Of a stretch of 48,398 nucleotides of DNA, positions 8,033 through 14,303 are shown piece by piece. The DNA comes from a virus. Made by a program: the position numbers and the translations under genes. Within the stretch, counting starts at the first letter, position 1; the number at the start of each line of letters is the position of its first letter. The notes beneath the pieces are model-generated. The model ran no database searches. It was not told the DNA's origin and saw only the letters and a program-made list of their open reading frames with translations. The stretch lies in the IMG/VR virus record IMGVR_UViG_3300030085_002431, positions 115,449-163,846 of that record; one strand, written 5' to 3'.

Positions 8033-9370
8033 ATGAATAGAGAAGACTTAGGTGCGCTGAAAAATTTGTATGAAGGATTGCAATCATCTCCTTCATCCGA
8101 GACAGATAAACCAACAGTAACCAAAACAATCACAACTGGGTTGGACATTTACGAGTCCCAAATCCAAAATACAACTACTGAAGAAACTGCATCTAATGTG
8201 CTTTCTGAGGAAGTAGAAACTGTGACAAAAATTACAGCATCTACACCTTCAACAACTCCTTTAAAGAATACTACAGGAACCTTCTCTGAGGCATCATGGG
8301 GAACCATGTCCACAGTTAAGGATATCGCAGATATCTATTCTAATCTATACGAGAAGAAAGATCAAGATAAAGATGGTGATAATGACTTTGATGATGTTCG
8401 CATTGCGAGAATGATTGCTTCTGGCATGTCCAGAGAAGAAGCAATGAAGAAAGTCAAGGAAGATCCTAAAGGTGATGAAGTAAAGGAAGAGACCGAGACT
8501 GTAGATGAAGTCTACAAGGGTAAGCACGGTCAATCTGATAAAGAGTATGCTGCTTCCCGTTCACAGGGTGGCAAGATGATTTCTGGTGATGACAAGATGA
8601 GTGGTGCTGAATACACTCACGGTCGTAGAGTCAAGGCAGCAAACCCTGGAATGCAACCTGATGTAGGTGGCAAGACCAAGCCCAAGTCCCAGGGTAAAAT
8701 GGACAGAGGTACAAAAGCAGACCTCATGTACCGCAAAGCAAATCTTAAGAAAGCAAACGAGGAAACTGAAATGGCAAATGAGTACGAAGTCTACAATGTA
8801 GTCTCCACTTATCTTCTGGAGAACAACTTTGCAGAATCACAAGAAGGTGCTGATGCAATCATCGAGAACATGAGTTCTGAGTGGGTAGAGCAAGTTATCG
8901 AAGAGTACAACGAGTATGTAGATGAGTACAACCTCTTCCTTGAGGAACTCGATGCAGTTGGTGTAGACCTCGATGAGTGGACCGATGAGGAACTAGAAGA
9001 AGCATACAAGAAGCTTCCATTCCGCAAGATGGTCAAGCAGGCAAAGAAGACTGGTAAGTCCCTCGACGACGTTATGAAGGTCTCCCAGAGCCACAACCCA
9101 TCCAGAGTAAAGGGTCGTTCTGAAGCAAACAAGATGGCAGGTGCTATCACTGGAGGACGTGCAGCAGACCGTAACCCACCAAAGGCAGATAAGTCTAAGG
9201 ACGAGCCAGGTGGATATGGTGATATGTCCAAGTACACTGGTGACATCTATGCTAAGAAGTTCAAGCCAGGTAAGACAGTTCCTAAGGTAATGAAGTTCGG
9301 CAGACCTTTCGGTAAGTACAAGCCAAGAAGCATCAAGTTCGATGACATCAAGAAGCAAGGTCTCGATTGA
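8033..9370 (+). CDS. Virion-associated-type acidic/lysine-rich protein
   Basis: The 445-residue protein begins MNREDLGALKNLYEGL, sharing the LKNLYEG opening with the 893-residue protein before it. It has a Thr/Ser-rich N-terminal third, then DQDKDGDNDFDD (from D110), a calcium-loop-like repeat followed by a helix (MSREEAMKKV). A helical acidic domain (EYEVYNVVSTYLLENN... VDEYNLFLEELDAVGV) comes next, and a basic C-terminus. The acidic helical domain resembles the stretch near residue 630 of the previous protein, so the two are probably paralogues or share modules. I do not recognise a function; a structural or injected protein expressed late is the best guess. It ends at a terminator. Confidence 0.8.
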   Translation: MNREDLGALKNLYEGLQSSPSSETDKPTVTKTITTGLDIYESQIQNTTTEETASNVLSEEVETVTKITASTPSTTPLKNTTGTFSEASWGTMSTVKDIADIYSNLYEKKDQDKDGDNDFDDVRIARMIASGMSREEAMKKVKEDPKGDEVKEETETVDEVYKGKHGQSDKEYAASRSQGGKMISGDDKMSGAEYTHGRRVKAANPGMQPDVGGKTKPKSQGKMDRGTKADLMYRKANLKKANEETEMANEYEVYNVVSTYLLENNFAESQEGADAIIENMSSEWVEQVIEEYNEYVDEYNLFLEELDAVGVDLDEWTDEELEEAYKKLPFRKMVKQAKKTGKSLDDVMKVSQSHNPSRVKGRSEANKMAGAITGGRAADRNPPKADKSKDEPGGYGDMSKYTGDIYAKKFKPGKTVPKVMKFGRPFGKYKPRSIKFDDIKKQGLD

Positions 9371-9396
9371 GACTCAACTTAAAACTGTATCACACG

Positions 9397-9420
9397 GCAC
9401 CCTTGACAGGGTGCTTTTTT
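9397..9420 (+). terminator. Terminator whose loop is TTGACA
   Basis: GCACCC (9397-9402) and GGGTGC (9409-9414) enclose the loop TTGACA, followed by six T residues. The loop doubles as a promoter -35 element (next entry). Confidence 0.85.
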
Positions 9421-9431
9421 ATGCCTAAAAT
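9403..9431 (+). promoter_or_regulatory. Sigma70-type promoter embedded in terminator
   Basis: TTGACA (9403-9408) forms the terminator loop, then a 17-base spacer and TAAAAT (9426-9431). Spacing and -35 are consensus. It would drive the GIY-YIG-like gene at 9493; CTAAATA at 9465-9471 may add late transcription. Confidence 0.55.
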
Positions 9432-9492
9432 GACTCTGTGGAGTTTCAAGGTTATATTGTAGCCCTAAATACTTCATAATACTTTTTATATA

Positions 9493-9933
9493 ATGAGTAC
9501 TTATGAAAATCCTTGGGTGTTCTTGGAACGAGATTTTGATAGCTCTGATGTTGGGGACCACTTTGGGTTTGTGTACCTCATTACCAATCTCAAGAACCAA
9601 CGACAGTACATTGGGAGAAAGTATTTTTGGTCGTTCCGAACCCCAAAAGGTAAGAAACGAAAAGTAAAGTCAGAGTCTGACTGGAAAAAATATTATGGTT
9701 CTTGTCCAGAACTAAAAGAGGATATAAAAAAGTTTGGTAAGGAAAATTTTCGTAGAGAAATTATATCTTTACATCAAACTAAAGGCAAAGTGAACTACGA
9801 AGAAACCAGACAACTCTTTGTGAACGGTGTGTTGACCGAATCTCTTGACGATGGCACACCCAAATACTATAATAGTAATGTCCTAGGACGATATTATCGT
9901 AAAGATTACTTCAATGAACAGTCTGGAAACTGA
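9493..9933 (+). CDS. GIY-YIG-like putative endonuclease
   Basis: In this 146-residue protein, GFVYLITNLKNQRQYIGRK (residues 24-42) matches the GIY-x10-YIG core of the GIY-YIG nuclease family, with the following arginine/lysine in place. After it come a basic stretch (KGKKRKVKSESDWKKYYGS) and a region typical of small phage GIY-YIG proteins. It could be a stand-alone (homing-type) nuclease or a DNA-processing protein. A TATATAATGAG stretch just before the ATG could act as an extended -10. It overlaps the next gene by 20 bases. Confidence 0.7.
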   Translation: MSTYENPWVFLERDFDSSDVGDHFGFVYLITNLKNQRQYIGRKYFWSFRTPKGKKRKVKSESDWKKYYGSCPELKEDIKKFGKENFRREIISLHQTKGKVNYEETRQLFVNGVLTESLDDGTPKYYNSNVLGRYYRKDYFNEQSGN

Positions 9934-10108
9934 AATCATCTGCAACACTATCATTCAAAGTCATATTGACAGAATGCATCAACTATGTGATGATAAAAAG
10001 TTCATGGAAGCAGAAAGTCTTTACATGGAAATTCAACAGTGGGTTATTGAAAAGGATAATTTAGACGTTCTAACTCTTCCTTTGATTCCTGCTTCTGAAT
10101 TTGAATAA
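9914..10108 (+). CDS. Small hypothetical helical protein
   Basis: The 64-residue protein (MNSLETEIICNT...) is mostly predicted helix and acidic, with no recognised motif. The start overlaps the preceding nuclease-like gene, and the stop is one base before the tRNA-Gly gene, so it is co-transcribed with both. Confidence 0.6.
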   Translation: MNSLETEIICNTIIQSHIDRMHQLCDDKKFMEAESLYMEIQQWVIEKDNLDVLTLPLIPASEFE

Positions 10109-10109
10109 T

Positions 10110-10180
10110 GCGAGTGTGGTGTAGCGGTAACATGCGAGCCTTCCAAGCTCTTGTCACGGGTTCGATCCCCGTCACTCGCT
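10110..10180 (+). tRNA. tRNA-Gly (anticodon TCC)
   Basis: A complete cloverleaf is visible. Acceptor GCGAGTG (10110-10116) pairs with CACTCGC (10173-10179), and there is a D arm with AGCGGTA loop. The anticodon loop CTTCCAA gives anticodon TCC, and the T arm ACGGG/CCCGT has loop TTCGATC. The discriminator is T and CCA is not encoded. It would read GGA/GGG codons, which are frequent in these phage genes. Confidence 0.92.
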
Positions 10181-10196
10181 TGATTAAAATAGAACA

Positions 10197-10445
10197 ATGA
10201 CTACAGTAAGATGCAAAAATTGTAATGTAGAATTGACAAGTACTAGCAAAGTACAATGTTGCGGATGCGACAACCAAATGATGATAGTTGATGATAAAAT
10301 AGGAGCAGTGAATCTCGATTTAGTTGAGATAGTTAATACTTCCTATAAAAAAGAAGGTAAAAACGTTCTTAGCAATGAGGATTTACAGTACCAAGAATCA
10401 AGACGTACACGAAAAGTAAGAAGAATAGACTTTGAAGAAAAGTAA
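10197..10445 (+). CDS. Small zinc-ribbon-like protein
   Basis: The 82-residue protein has CKNC near residue 6 and CCGC at residues 21-24, together giving a likely four-cysteine zinc ribbon at the N-terminus, then an acidic middle and a basic C-terminus (RRTRKVRR). The layout suits a small nucleic-acid or protein-binding factor. It follows the tRNA by 16 bases. Function not recognised. Confidence 0.65.
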   Translation: MTTVRCKNCNVELTSTSKVQCCGCDNQMMIVDDKIGAVNLDLVEIVNTSYKKEGKNVLSNEDLQYQESRRTRKVRRIDFEEK

Positions 10446-10552
10446 ATTTCTTAATTTTTACTTAATGAGTGTTACGGGATGAACACATTTATGGTCAAGT
10501 GAGGCACTAGTTATTATTATATAATAAGTATAACTTCACGGAGACTAACCAC
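10446..10552 (+). promoter_or_regulatory. Intergenic stretch with probable early promoter
   Basis: No gene is seen. TATATAATAAGTAT near 10520 contains a perfect TATAAT -10. No good -35 sits at 17 bases, so it may act as an extended -10. The same TATATAATAAGTAT word recurs at about 31732. It would serve the run of small genes starting at 10553. Confidence 0.4.
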
Positions 10553-10714
10553 ATGGACAAATACACCTACGAGAATTGGGTGAAGATTAAAGAAACATTT
10601 GAAGAATCGGGTAACACCGAGAATATGTTTTATCAACGTGCATGTGCTATAGTAGGAGGGCAACCAGACCCTATTGATGCGAAGTTAAACCCAGATGAGT
10701 CACAGGATGGATGA
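10553..10714 (+). CDS. Small hypothetical protein (53 aa)
   Basis: The ATG at 10553 follows CGGAGACT, a clear ribosome site. The product, MDKYTYENWVKIKETFEESG..., is acidic and helical with no known domain. Its end overlaps the next gene by 20 bases. It is the first of a tight run of nine short genes leading into gnd. Confidence 0.65.
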   Translation: MDKYTYENWVKIKETFEESGNTENMFYQRACAIVGGQPDPIDAKLNPDESQDG

Positions 10715-10910
10715 GATTAAACCGCCGCACTATGTCACTCGGGAAGAGTGTCAGGAGATGATTGATGATGCCATACGACAACATAATCGTAATGCTGCGA
10801 TTATCTCAATGTGTGTTGGCTGGGTTGTTCTTGCACTTTTTTCTGAGGGTCTGCTTCGACTTATTGGAGTGATTCCACCAGTATTACCATGGCTGAATCC
10901 ACATTTATAG
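10695..10910 (+). CDS. Small membrane protein
   Basis: The 71-residue protein has a soluble N-terminus (MSHRMDEIKPPHYVTREECQ) and one long hydrophobic segment (AAIISMCVGWVVLALFSEGLLRLIGVI). A start at the internal ATG at 10707 is also possible and would reduce the overlap with the upstream gene. Function unknown. Confidence 0.65.
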   Translation: MSHRMDEIKPPHYVTREECQEMIDDAIRQHNRNAAIISMCVGWVVLALFSEGLLRLIGVIPPVLPWLNPHL

Positions 10911-11071
10911 ATTGGTTAGGAACAATTTTATTGTTCCTTTTTGGTATAACAATGCTTGTTCAGGGACATTTTATATTTCATGGTAAGCATGGATACAAGC
11001 ATTCGGAAAGAGAAAAACTAAAGATGGGTAATGCCCGAAAACAGGTAGAAGAGTTATTCAAAGACAAATGA
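10889..11071 (+). CDS. Small membrane protein
   Basis: This 60-residue protein has an N-terminal transmembrane helix (WLGTILLFLFGITMLVQG) and a basic cytosolic tail (SEREKLKMGNARKQVEELFKDK). It overlaps its neighbours on both sides (22 bases upstream, 4 downstream). Function unknown. Confidence 0.65.
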   Translation: MAESTFIDWLGTILLFLFGITMLVQGHFIFHGKHGYKHSEREKLKMGNARKQVEELFKDK

Positions 11072-11244
11072 ATCCAGACCAAAAAAGAGAGTTTTACAAA
11101 TCTCTCAGGGAACGAATCAATCAGTTAAGAATGAACCATTTGTTTGAAGAACCATGTCCATTGTATGAACCAGAGTGGGATGAAGATTATATTTGGGATT
11201 GTAGATTAAGTTACGACCATCATCACGAAGAGGAAGGAGCATGA
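11068..11244 (+). CDS. Small acidic hypothetical protein (58 aa)
   Basis: The ATG at 11068 overlaps the previous stop (ATGA). The protein, MNPDQKREFYKSLRERINQL..., ends in a His/Glu-rich tail (DHHHEEEGA) that could bind metal. It has no recognised family, and GGAGC near its end serves the next gene. Confidence 0.65.
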   Translation: MNPDQKREFYKSLRERINQLRMNHLFEEPCPLYEPEWDEDYIWDCRLSYDHHHEEEGA

Positions 11245-11363
11245 CAGGAGAAGAGTGGATGATATTCATCCAATTCCTATCTCATATTCTGTACATGTAT
11301 GTTGCATTTTTGAGTGGGGTACTTCTTGGTTATGTTATTGGATTTAGAAACGGGAGCATGTAA
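11241..11363 (+). CDS. Very small membrane protein (40 aa)
   Basis: MTGEEWMIFIQFLSHILYMY... has a single hydrophobic helix ending in GYVIGFRNGSM. Four-base overlap upstream and a TAATG overlap downstream, plus AGGAGC before the start, support translation. Function unknown. Confidence 0.6.
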   Translation: MTGEEWMIFIQFLSHILYMYVAFLSGVLLGYVIGFRNGSM

Positions 11364-11575
11364 TGAAATATCAGTTGACTTTGATACTATGCTTTGCACC
11401 ACTTGTGGTTATCTACATAGTAATGAAACTAGCCGTTTGGTTATCTGCCATCAATGCTGAATCGGATTATGTCAGAAAAGAACCTCTACGAAAACGAGGA
11501 CCCTATGTGGAGGACCCATATGCTGATGTTGACGAAGAGGAAGAGGAATATGGAGATCGCACAGATTATCGATGA
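11363..11575 (+). CDS. Small membrane protein with acidic tail
   Basis: The 70-residue protein has an N-terminal hydrophobic helix (LTLILCFAPLVVIYIVMKLAVWL) and a strongly acidic tail (DPYADVDEEEEEYGDRTDYR). Its start overlaps the upstream stop in TAATG. No family recognised. Confidence 0.65.
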   Translation: MKYQLTLILCFAPLVVIYIVMKLAVWLSAINAESDYVRKEPLRKRGPYVEDPYADVDEEEEEYGDRTDYR

Positions 11576-11693
11576 TTCCCTAAAAGAATATTACTCTGAA
11601 ATAGGTAAAGATGTTCCGAAATGGAAACAATCGCAACCACAGTGGTGGATTGATTACCTAGATAGTCTTGGTATTGATCCTAGGAATCCATGA
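11550..11693 (+). CDS. Small hypothetical protein (47 aa)
   Basis: I chose the ATG at 11550 (MEIAQIIDDSLKEYY...) because GAGGAAGAGG lies just upstream. A start at 11454 would make 79 residues but overlap the previous gene by 122 bases and add an unlikely N-terminus. It ends WWIDYLDSLGIDPRNP. Function unknown. Confidence 0.6.
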   Translation: MEIAQIIDDSLKEYYSEIGKDVPKWKQSQPQWWIDYLDSLGIDPRNP

Positions 11694-11773
11694 GTCTTTT
11701 ATTTGTAATTGTTCTTATGACGTTGTTAATTTCAGGAATGCAATTAACATGGGCAGGTAGATACAGAGGGTAA
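11690..11773 (+). CDS. Tiny membrane peptide (27 aa)
   Basis: MSLLFVIVLMTLLISGMQLT WAGRYRG is one hydrophobic helix plus a short basic end. It overlaps the previous stop by four bases (ATGA) and stops two bases before the next ATG. The coupling favours a real gene, but at this size it could be chance. Confidence 0.45.
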   Translation: MSLLFVIVLMTLLISGMQLTWAGRYRG

Positions 11774-11774
11774 A

Positions 11775-12014
11775 ATGAAAAATGAATCTGACAAAGAAAA
11801 AGAAAAACGGGAAAGGATAGAACAAGTTTCCAGGCATCTTCACCCTCATGATGATGAACCTGACCCCACAGCATATATGGGTAACTACAATTTTCCTCAG
11901 ATGCTGTTTGCTTTCTGCGTCGGATTCGCAACAATGTTTGTCTTAGCAGTAGATGAGATAAACGATTTTAAAGGGTGTCCACTCCCAGAATATTTTTTAA
12001 ACGAGAGAAAATGA
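11775..12014 (+). CDS. Small single-pass membrane protein
   Basis: The 79-residue protein has a charged N-terminal half (KNESDKEKEKRERIEQ) followed by a hydrophobic helix (QMLFAFCVGFATMFVLAV). It overlaps the gnd start by four bases, so it is coupled to it. Function unknown. Confidence 0.65.
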   Translation: MKNESDKEKEKRERIEQVSRHLHPHDDEPDPTAYMGNYNFPQMLFAFCVGFATMFVLAVDEINDFKGCPLPEYFLNERK

Positions 12015-13060
12015 AAGTAGGAATGATTGGTCTTGGACGAATGGGGGAAGGTATGTCCCGTCGTCTTATAGCAGCAGGTCACGAAGTACATGGGTATCGC
12101 AACAACTATAAAAAAGCTGAAGAACAATTTGAGAAGGGTTATATCAGTGGATGTACCACTTCTCTGGAAAGCCTTGTTCAAGTAGTTCATTCAGGTAAGG
12201 GAACTCTTACCCAGGAAGAGTCAAAAAATCCTGGTGTTTTTATGATGGTTGTACCAGCAGAAACAGTAGAGGAAACTATCAATGAGCTACTACCATTTTG
12301 TGTGGAAGGCGATATTATTATTGATCATGGCAATAGCAATTTTAAGGACTCTAGACGGAGAGCAGAACGGTTATCTAAACTTGGCATCTCGTATATTGAC
12401 TGCGGTACTAGTGGTGGTGTTTACGGTTTGGAGCGTGGATACTGTCTTATGGTTGGTGGTGCAAATACTGCAGTATCCACCTGCTCTCCAATCTTTAGGG
12501 CACTCGCACCAGGGATTGGCTCAGCACCAAGAACTGATCCAACAACAAGGGCAACAAGTGCCGAGTATGGTTGGTTACATTGTGGACCACCTGGAGCAGG
12601 TCATTTTGTAAAGATGGTTCATAATGGAATCGAATATGGAATCATGCAAGCATACGCAGAAGGATTTGGTATCCTGCATGAAGCAAATACTGGGGCAGCA
12701 TACGTTGCTGCAGGTGATGCTGAAGTTGCTCCAATGGATAATCCAGAAGACTATCAGTATGATATTGACGTTTCTGAAGTGGCTGAGTTATGGCGTCGTG
12801 GTAGTGTGGTTGGCAGTTGGTTGCTTGACCTTACCGCTGATGTACTACGCGGTAATAGAGAGCTTAGCAAGTTCGATGGAGGAGTATCAGACAGTGGTGA
12901 GGGTCGTTGGACTGTTCACGCTGCTGTGGATCTTGGCGTACCCGCTCCTGTCATCAGCAGTGCGTTGTGGGCTCGTTTTGAGTCACGCCGTCTTGGTGCT
13001 TTCACGGCCAAGGTTCTAAATGCTATGAGAGCAATGTTCGGAGGACATGATGTTAGGTAA
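12011..13060 (+). CDS. gnd: 6-phosphogluconate dehydrogenase, decarboxylating (short form)
   Basis: The 349-residue enzyme would convert 6-phosphogluconate to ribulose-5-phosphate, CO2 and NAD(P)H, the third step of the oxidative pentose phosphate pathway. It has an N-terminal Rossmann GLGRMG (G7-G12), the substrate-binding CGTSGGVYGLERGYCLMVGG block from C131, and PGAGHFVKMVHNGIEYG with catalytic K201 and N205. The length fits the short GndA/YqeC-type class rather than the 470-residue form. The start at 12011 overlaps the upstream stop in ATGA; a start at 11975 would only add residues read from the previous gene. It works with zwf at 46.1 kb. Confidence 0.95.
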   Translation: MKVGMIGLGRMGEGMSRRLIAAGHEVHGYRNNYKKAEEQFEKGYISGCTTSLESLVQVVHSGKGTLTQEESKNPGVFMMVVPAETVEETINELLPFCVEGDIIIDHGNSNFKDSRRRAERLSKLGISYIDCGTSGGVYGLERGYCLMVGGANTAVSTCSPIFRALAPGIGSAPRTDPTTRATSAEYGWLHCGPPGAGHFVKMVHNGIEYGIMQAYAEGFGILHEANTGAAYVAAGDAEVAPMDNPEDYQYDIDVSEVAELWRRGSVVGSWLLDLTADVLRGNRELSKFDGGVSDSGEGRWTVHAAVDLGVPAPVISSALWARFESRRLGAFTAKVLNAMRAMFGGHDVR

Positions 13061-13181
13061 TTTTCTTATATACATCTGTATTCCATTTGTGTTGACAACA
13101 CTATATTTTGGAACTAAAGGTGGATATTATGACACAGATAAGTATGATGGTGATGGAACAGCACATAAAGTACTTAAATGA
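13050..13181 (+). CDS. Small membrane protein (43 aa)
   Basis: The ATG at 13050 lies inside the end of gnd, with CGGAGG 7-10 bases upstream. The product has an N-terminal hydrophobic helix (LGNFLIYICIPFVLTTLYFG) and an acidic tail with Tyr and Asp. It overlaps the next start in ATGA. Function unknown. Confidence 0.6.
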   Translation: MLGNFLIYICIPFVLTTLYFGTKGGYYDTDKYDGDGTAHKVLK

Positions 13182-13339
13182 ATCACGTTCAACTGTTCGT
13201 TAGGTCAGTAATGCAAACTCCATGGTGTCTAGGTGTCATGGGGTTTTTCTTAGTTTTTGTGCCTATTATTGGTATGCACTTAGTCCACAAGTATGGTTGG
13301 GAGCACTGGGAACCCTTTGACAAACGGTCTCACAAGTGA
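13178..13339 (+). CDS. Small membrane protein (53 aa)
   Basis: MNHVQLFVRSVMQTPWCLGV... has one transmembrane helix (GVMGFFLVFVPIIGMHLV) and a His/Trp-rich C-terminus (KYGWEHWEPFDKRSHK). It is coupled by ATGA to the previous gene. An internal start at 13211 would give 42 residues. Its 3' end contains the -35 of the promoter for the next gene. Confidence 0.6.
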   Translation: MNHVQLFVRSVMQTPWCLGVMGFFLVFVPIIGMHLVHKYGWEHWEPFDKRSHK

Positions 13340-13345
13340 TACTAT
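13317..13345 (+). promoter_or_regulatory. Near-consensus sigma70 promoter
   Basis: TTGACA (13317-13322), a 17-base spacer and TACTAT (13340-13345) precede the Phd-like gene at 13371, with the -35 inside the upstream coding region. The arrangement is nearly ideal for host RNA polymerase, suggesting early transcription. Confidence 0.65.
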
Positions 13346-13370
13346 ATACTTATAACAATACTTTAATTGT

Positions 13371-13565
13371 ATGGGTCATAAGTTTGAGAATTTCCCAGTA
13401 ATTCCTATCGCACAGTTCCAAGAAAACTTTGATGAATATATGGAGGATATTGAAGAAAATAAATCCTCATATATTATTGAAACAGAAGATGGGCAGAGAG
13501 CAGTAATGGTTCCTGCTGATGATGATATGATTAGAATGTATACTGACCATGAAGAAGGTTGCTAA
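13371..13565 (+). CDS. Phd/YefM-like antitoxin-fold protein (orphan)
   Basis: In this 64-residue protein, IPIAQFQENFDEYMEDIEEN followed by SYIIETEDGQRAVMVPADD matches the Phd/YefM layout: an N-terminal helix after a short strand, then paired strands of the type 'I.t..G.pvAvlv...'. Such proteins bind DNA as dimers and neutralise a partner toxin. No toxin gene is adjacent; the next gene is an oxygenase. It may be a transcription regulator or a phage decoy antitoxin against a host toxin. It has its own strong promoter. The similarity is by eye. Confidence 0.55.
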   Translation: MGHKFENFPVIPIAQFQENFDEYMEDIEENKSSYIIETEDGQRAVMVPADDDMIRMYTDHEEGC

Positions 13566-14268
13566 AGACCCATATATTTGGGAAGTTCCAAATTCATTGA
13601 CTGATGAGTTTTGTGATGATTTAATTAAAAAATTTGAAGAAGATCCAGGACACGATATGTATAAAGGTGTTACTGGTGAAGGATATAATCCAAATATAAA
13701 AGAAACTCTTGACCTGGCAATTTCTGCTAATAGTATTCACTGGAAAGAAGAAGATAGTTTTATTTGCAAAAAACTTACCAAATCTTCAAATGAATACTAT
13801 GCTCATATAAAGAAAACTATTGATAACTGTGTCATTTTTAATGATGTCATTAACTTAACTGACGATGGATATCATATTCAAAAGTATGTACCCAACACTG
13901 GATTTTATACTTGGCATAATGATTATCATTTTAATGATGAACTGGGAAGTAGAATCTTGACATTTATTTGGTATTTGAATACAGTAGATAATGGTGGTGA
14001 AACTGAGTTCACTAATGGGGTGAAAATTAAAGCAGAAAAAGGAAAACTTCTTATGTTCCCATCTACTTGGACATATAGTCATAGAGGGTGTATGCCATAT
14101 TCTAATGATAAGTATATTCTTACTGGGTGGTTATACAATGGATGGTATAAAAATATGGACAGTCAAGAGTACAAAAATGCTTGTGAAGAACACAGACAAC
14201 AAAAATTGAGTATTAAAGAACAAAATGAAAGCTCGATTAGCAATCTGGTGAATGCAGCAAACTCATAA
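13549..14268 (+). CDS. 2-oxoglutarate/Fe(II)-dependent oxygenase (prolyl 4-hydroxylase-like)
   Basis: The 239-residue protein has the double-stranded beta-helix ligands. WHNDY gives H123 and D125, SHRG gives distal H178, and K188 is placed to bind 2-oxoglutarate; GGETEF lies between, as in the P4H superfamily. Such enzymes hydroxylate protein, nucleic acid or small-molecule substrates; the target here is unknown. It overlaps the Phd-like gene by 17 bases. Its last 12 codons and stop fall within a tRNA gene, the TAA stop being in the anticodon loop. Confidence 0.85.
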   Translation: MKKVAKDPYIWEVPNSLTDEFCDDLIKKFEEDPGHDMYKGVTGEGYNPNIKETLDLAISANSIHWKEEDSFICKKLTKSSNEYYAHIKKTIDNCVIFNDVINLTDDGYHIQKYVPNTGFYTWHNDYHFNDELGSRILTFIWYLNTVDNGGETEFTNGVKIKAEKGKLLMFPSTWTYSHRGCMPYSNDKYILTGWLYNGWYKNMDSQEYKNACEEHRQQKLSIKEQNESSISNLVNAANS

Positions 14269-14303
14269 TTTGCCTAAGGAGAGTTCGATCCTCTCATCGA
14301 GCA
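14231..14303 (+). tRNA. tRNA with anticodon CAT (Met, or Ile2 if modified)
   Basis: The cloverleaf is perfect. Acceptor GCTCGAT (14231-14237) pairs with ATCGAGC (14296-14302), the D stem is GCA/TGC and the anticodon stem GCAAA/TTTGC has loop CTCATAA. The T stem is GAGAG/CTCTC with loop TTCGATC, and the discriminator is A. Elongator Met or lysidine-modified Ile identity cannot be decided by eye. The 5' half overlaps the end of the oxygenase gene. Confidence 0.9.

Noticed and set aside
9493-9933. Mobile intron or homing element around the GIY-YIG-like gene
   Set aside because: Neither flanking gene is split and no intron core or repeat is seen; only the nuclease-like domain can be supported.
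11975-12010. Longer gnd start
   Set aside because: It adds residues encoded by the previous gene in another frame; the start at 12011 places the Rossmann motif at the normal distance from Met1.
13093-13118. TTGACA inside the small gene at 13050 as a promoter
   Set aside because: No acceptable -10 at 16-18 bases, and the sequence is explained as coding.
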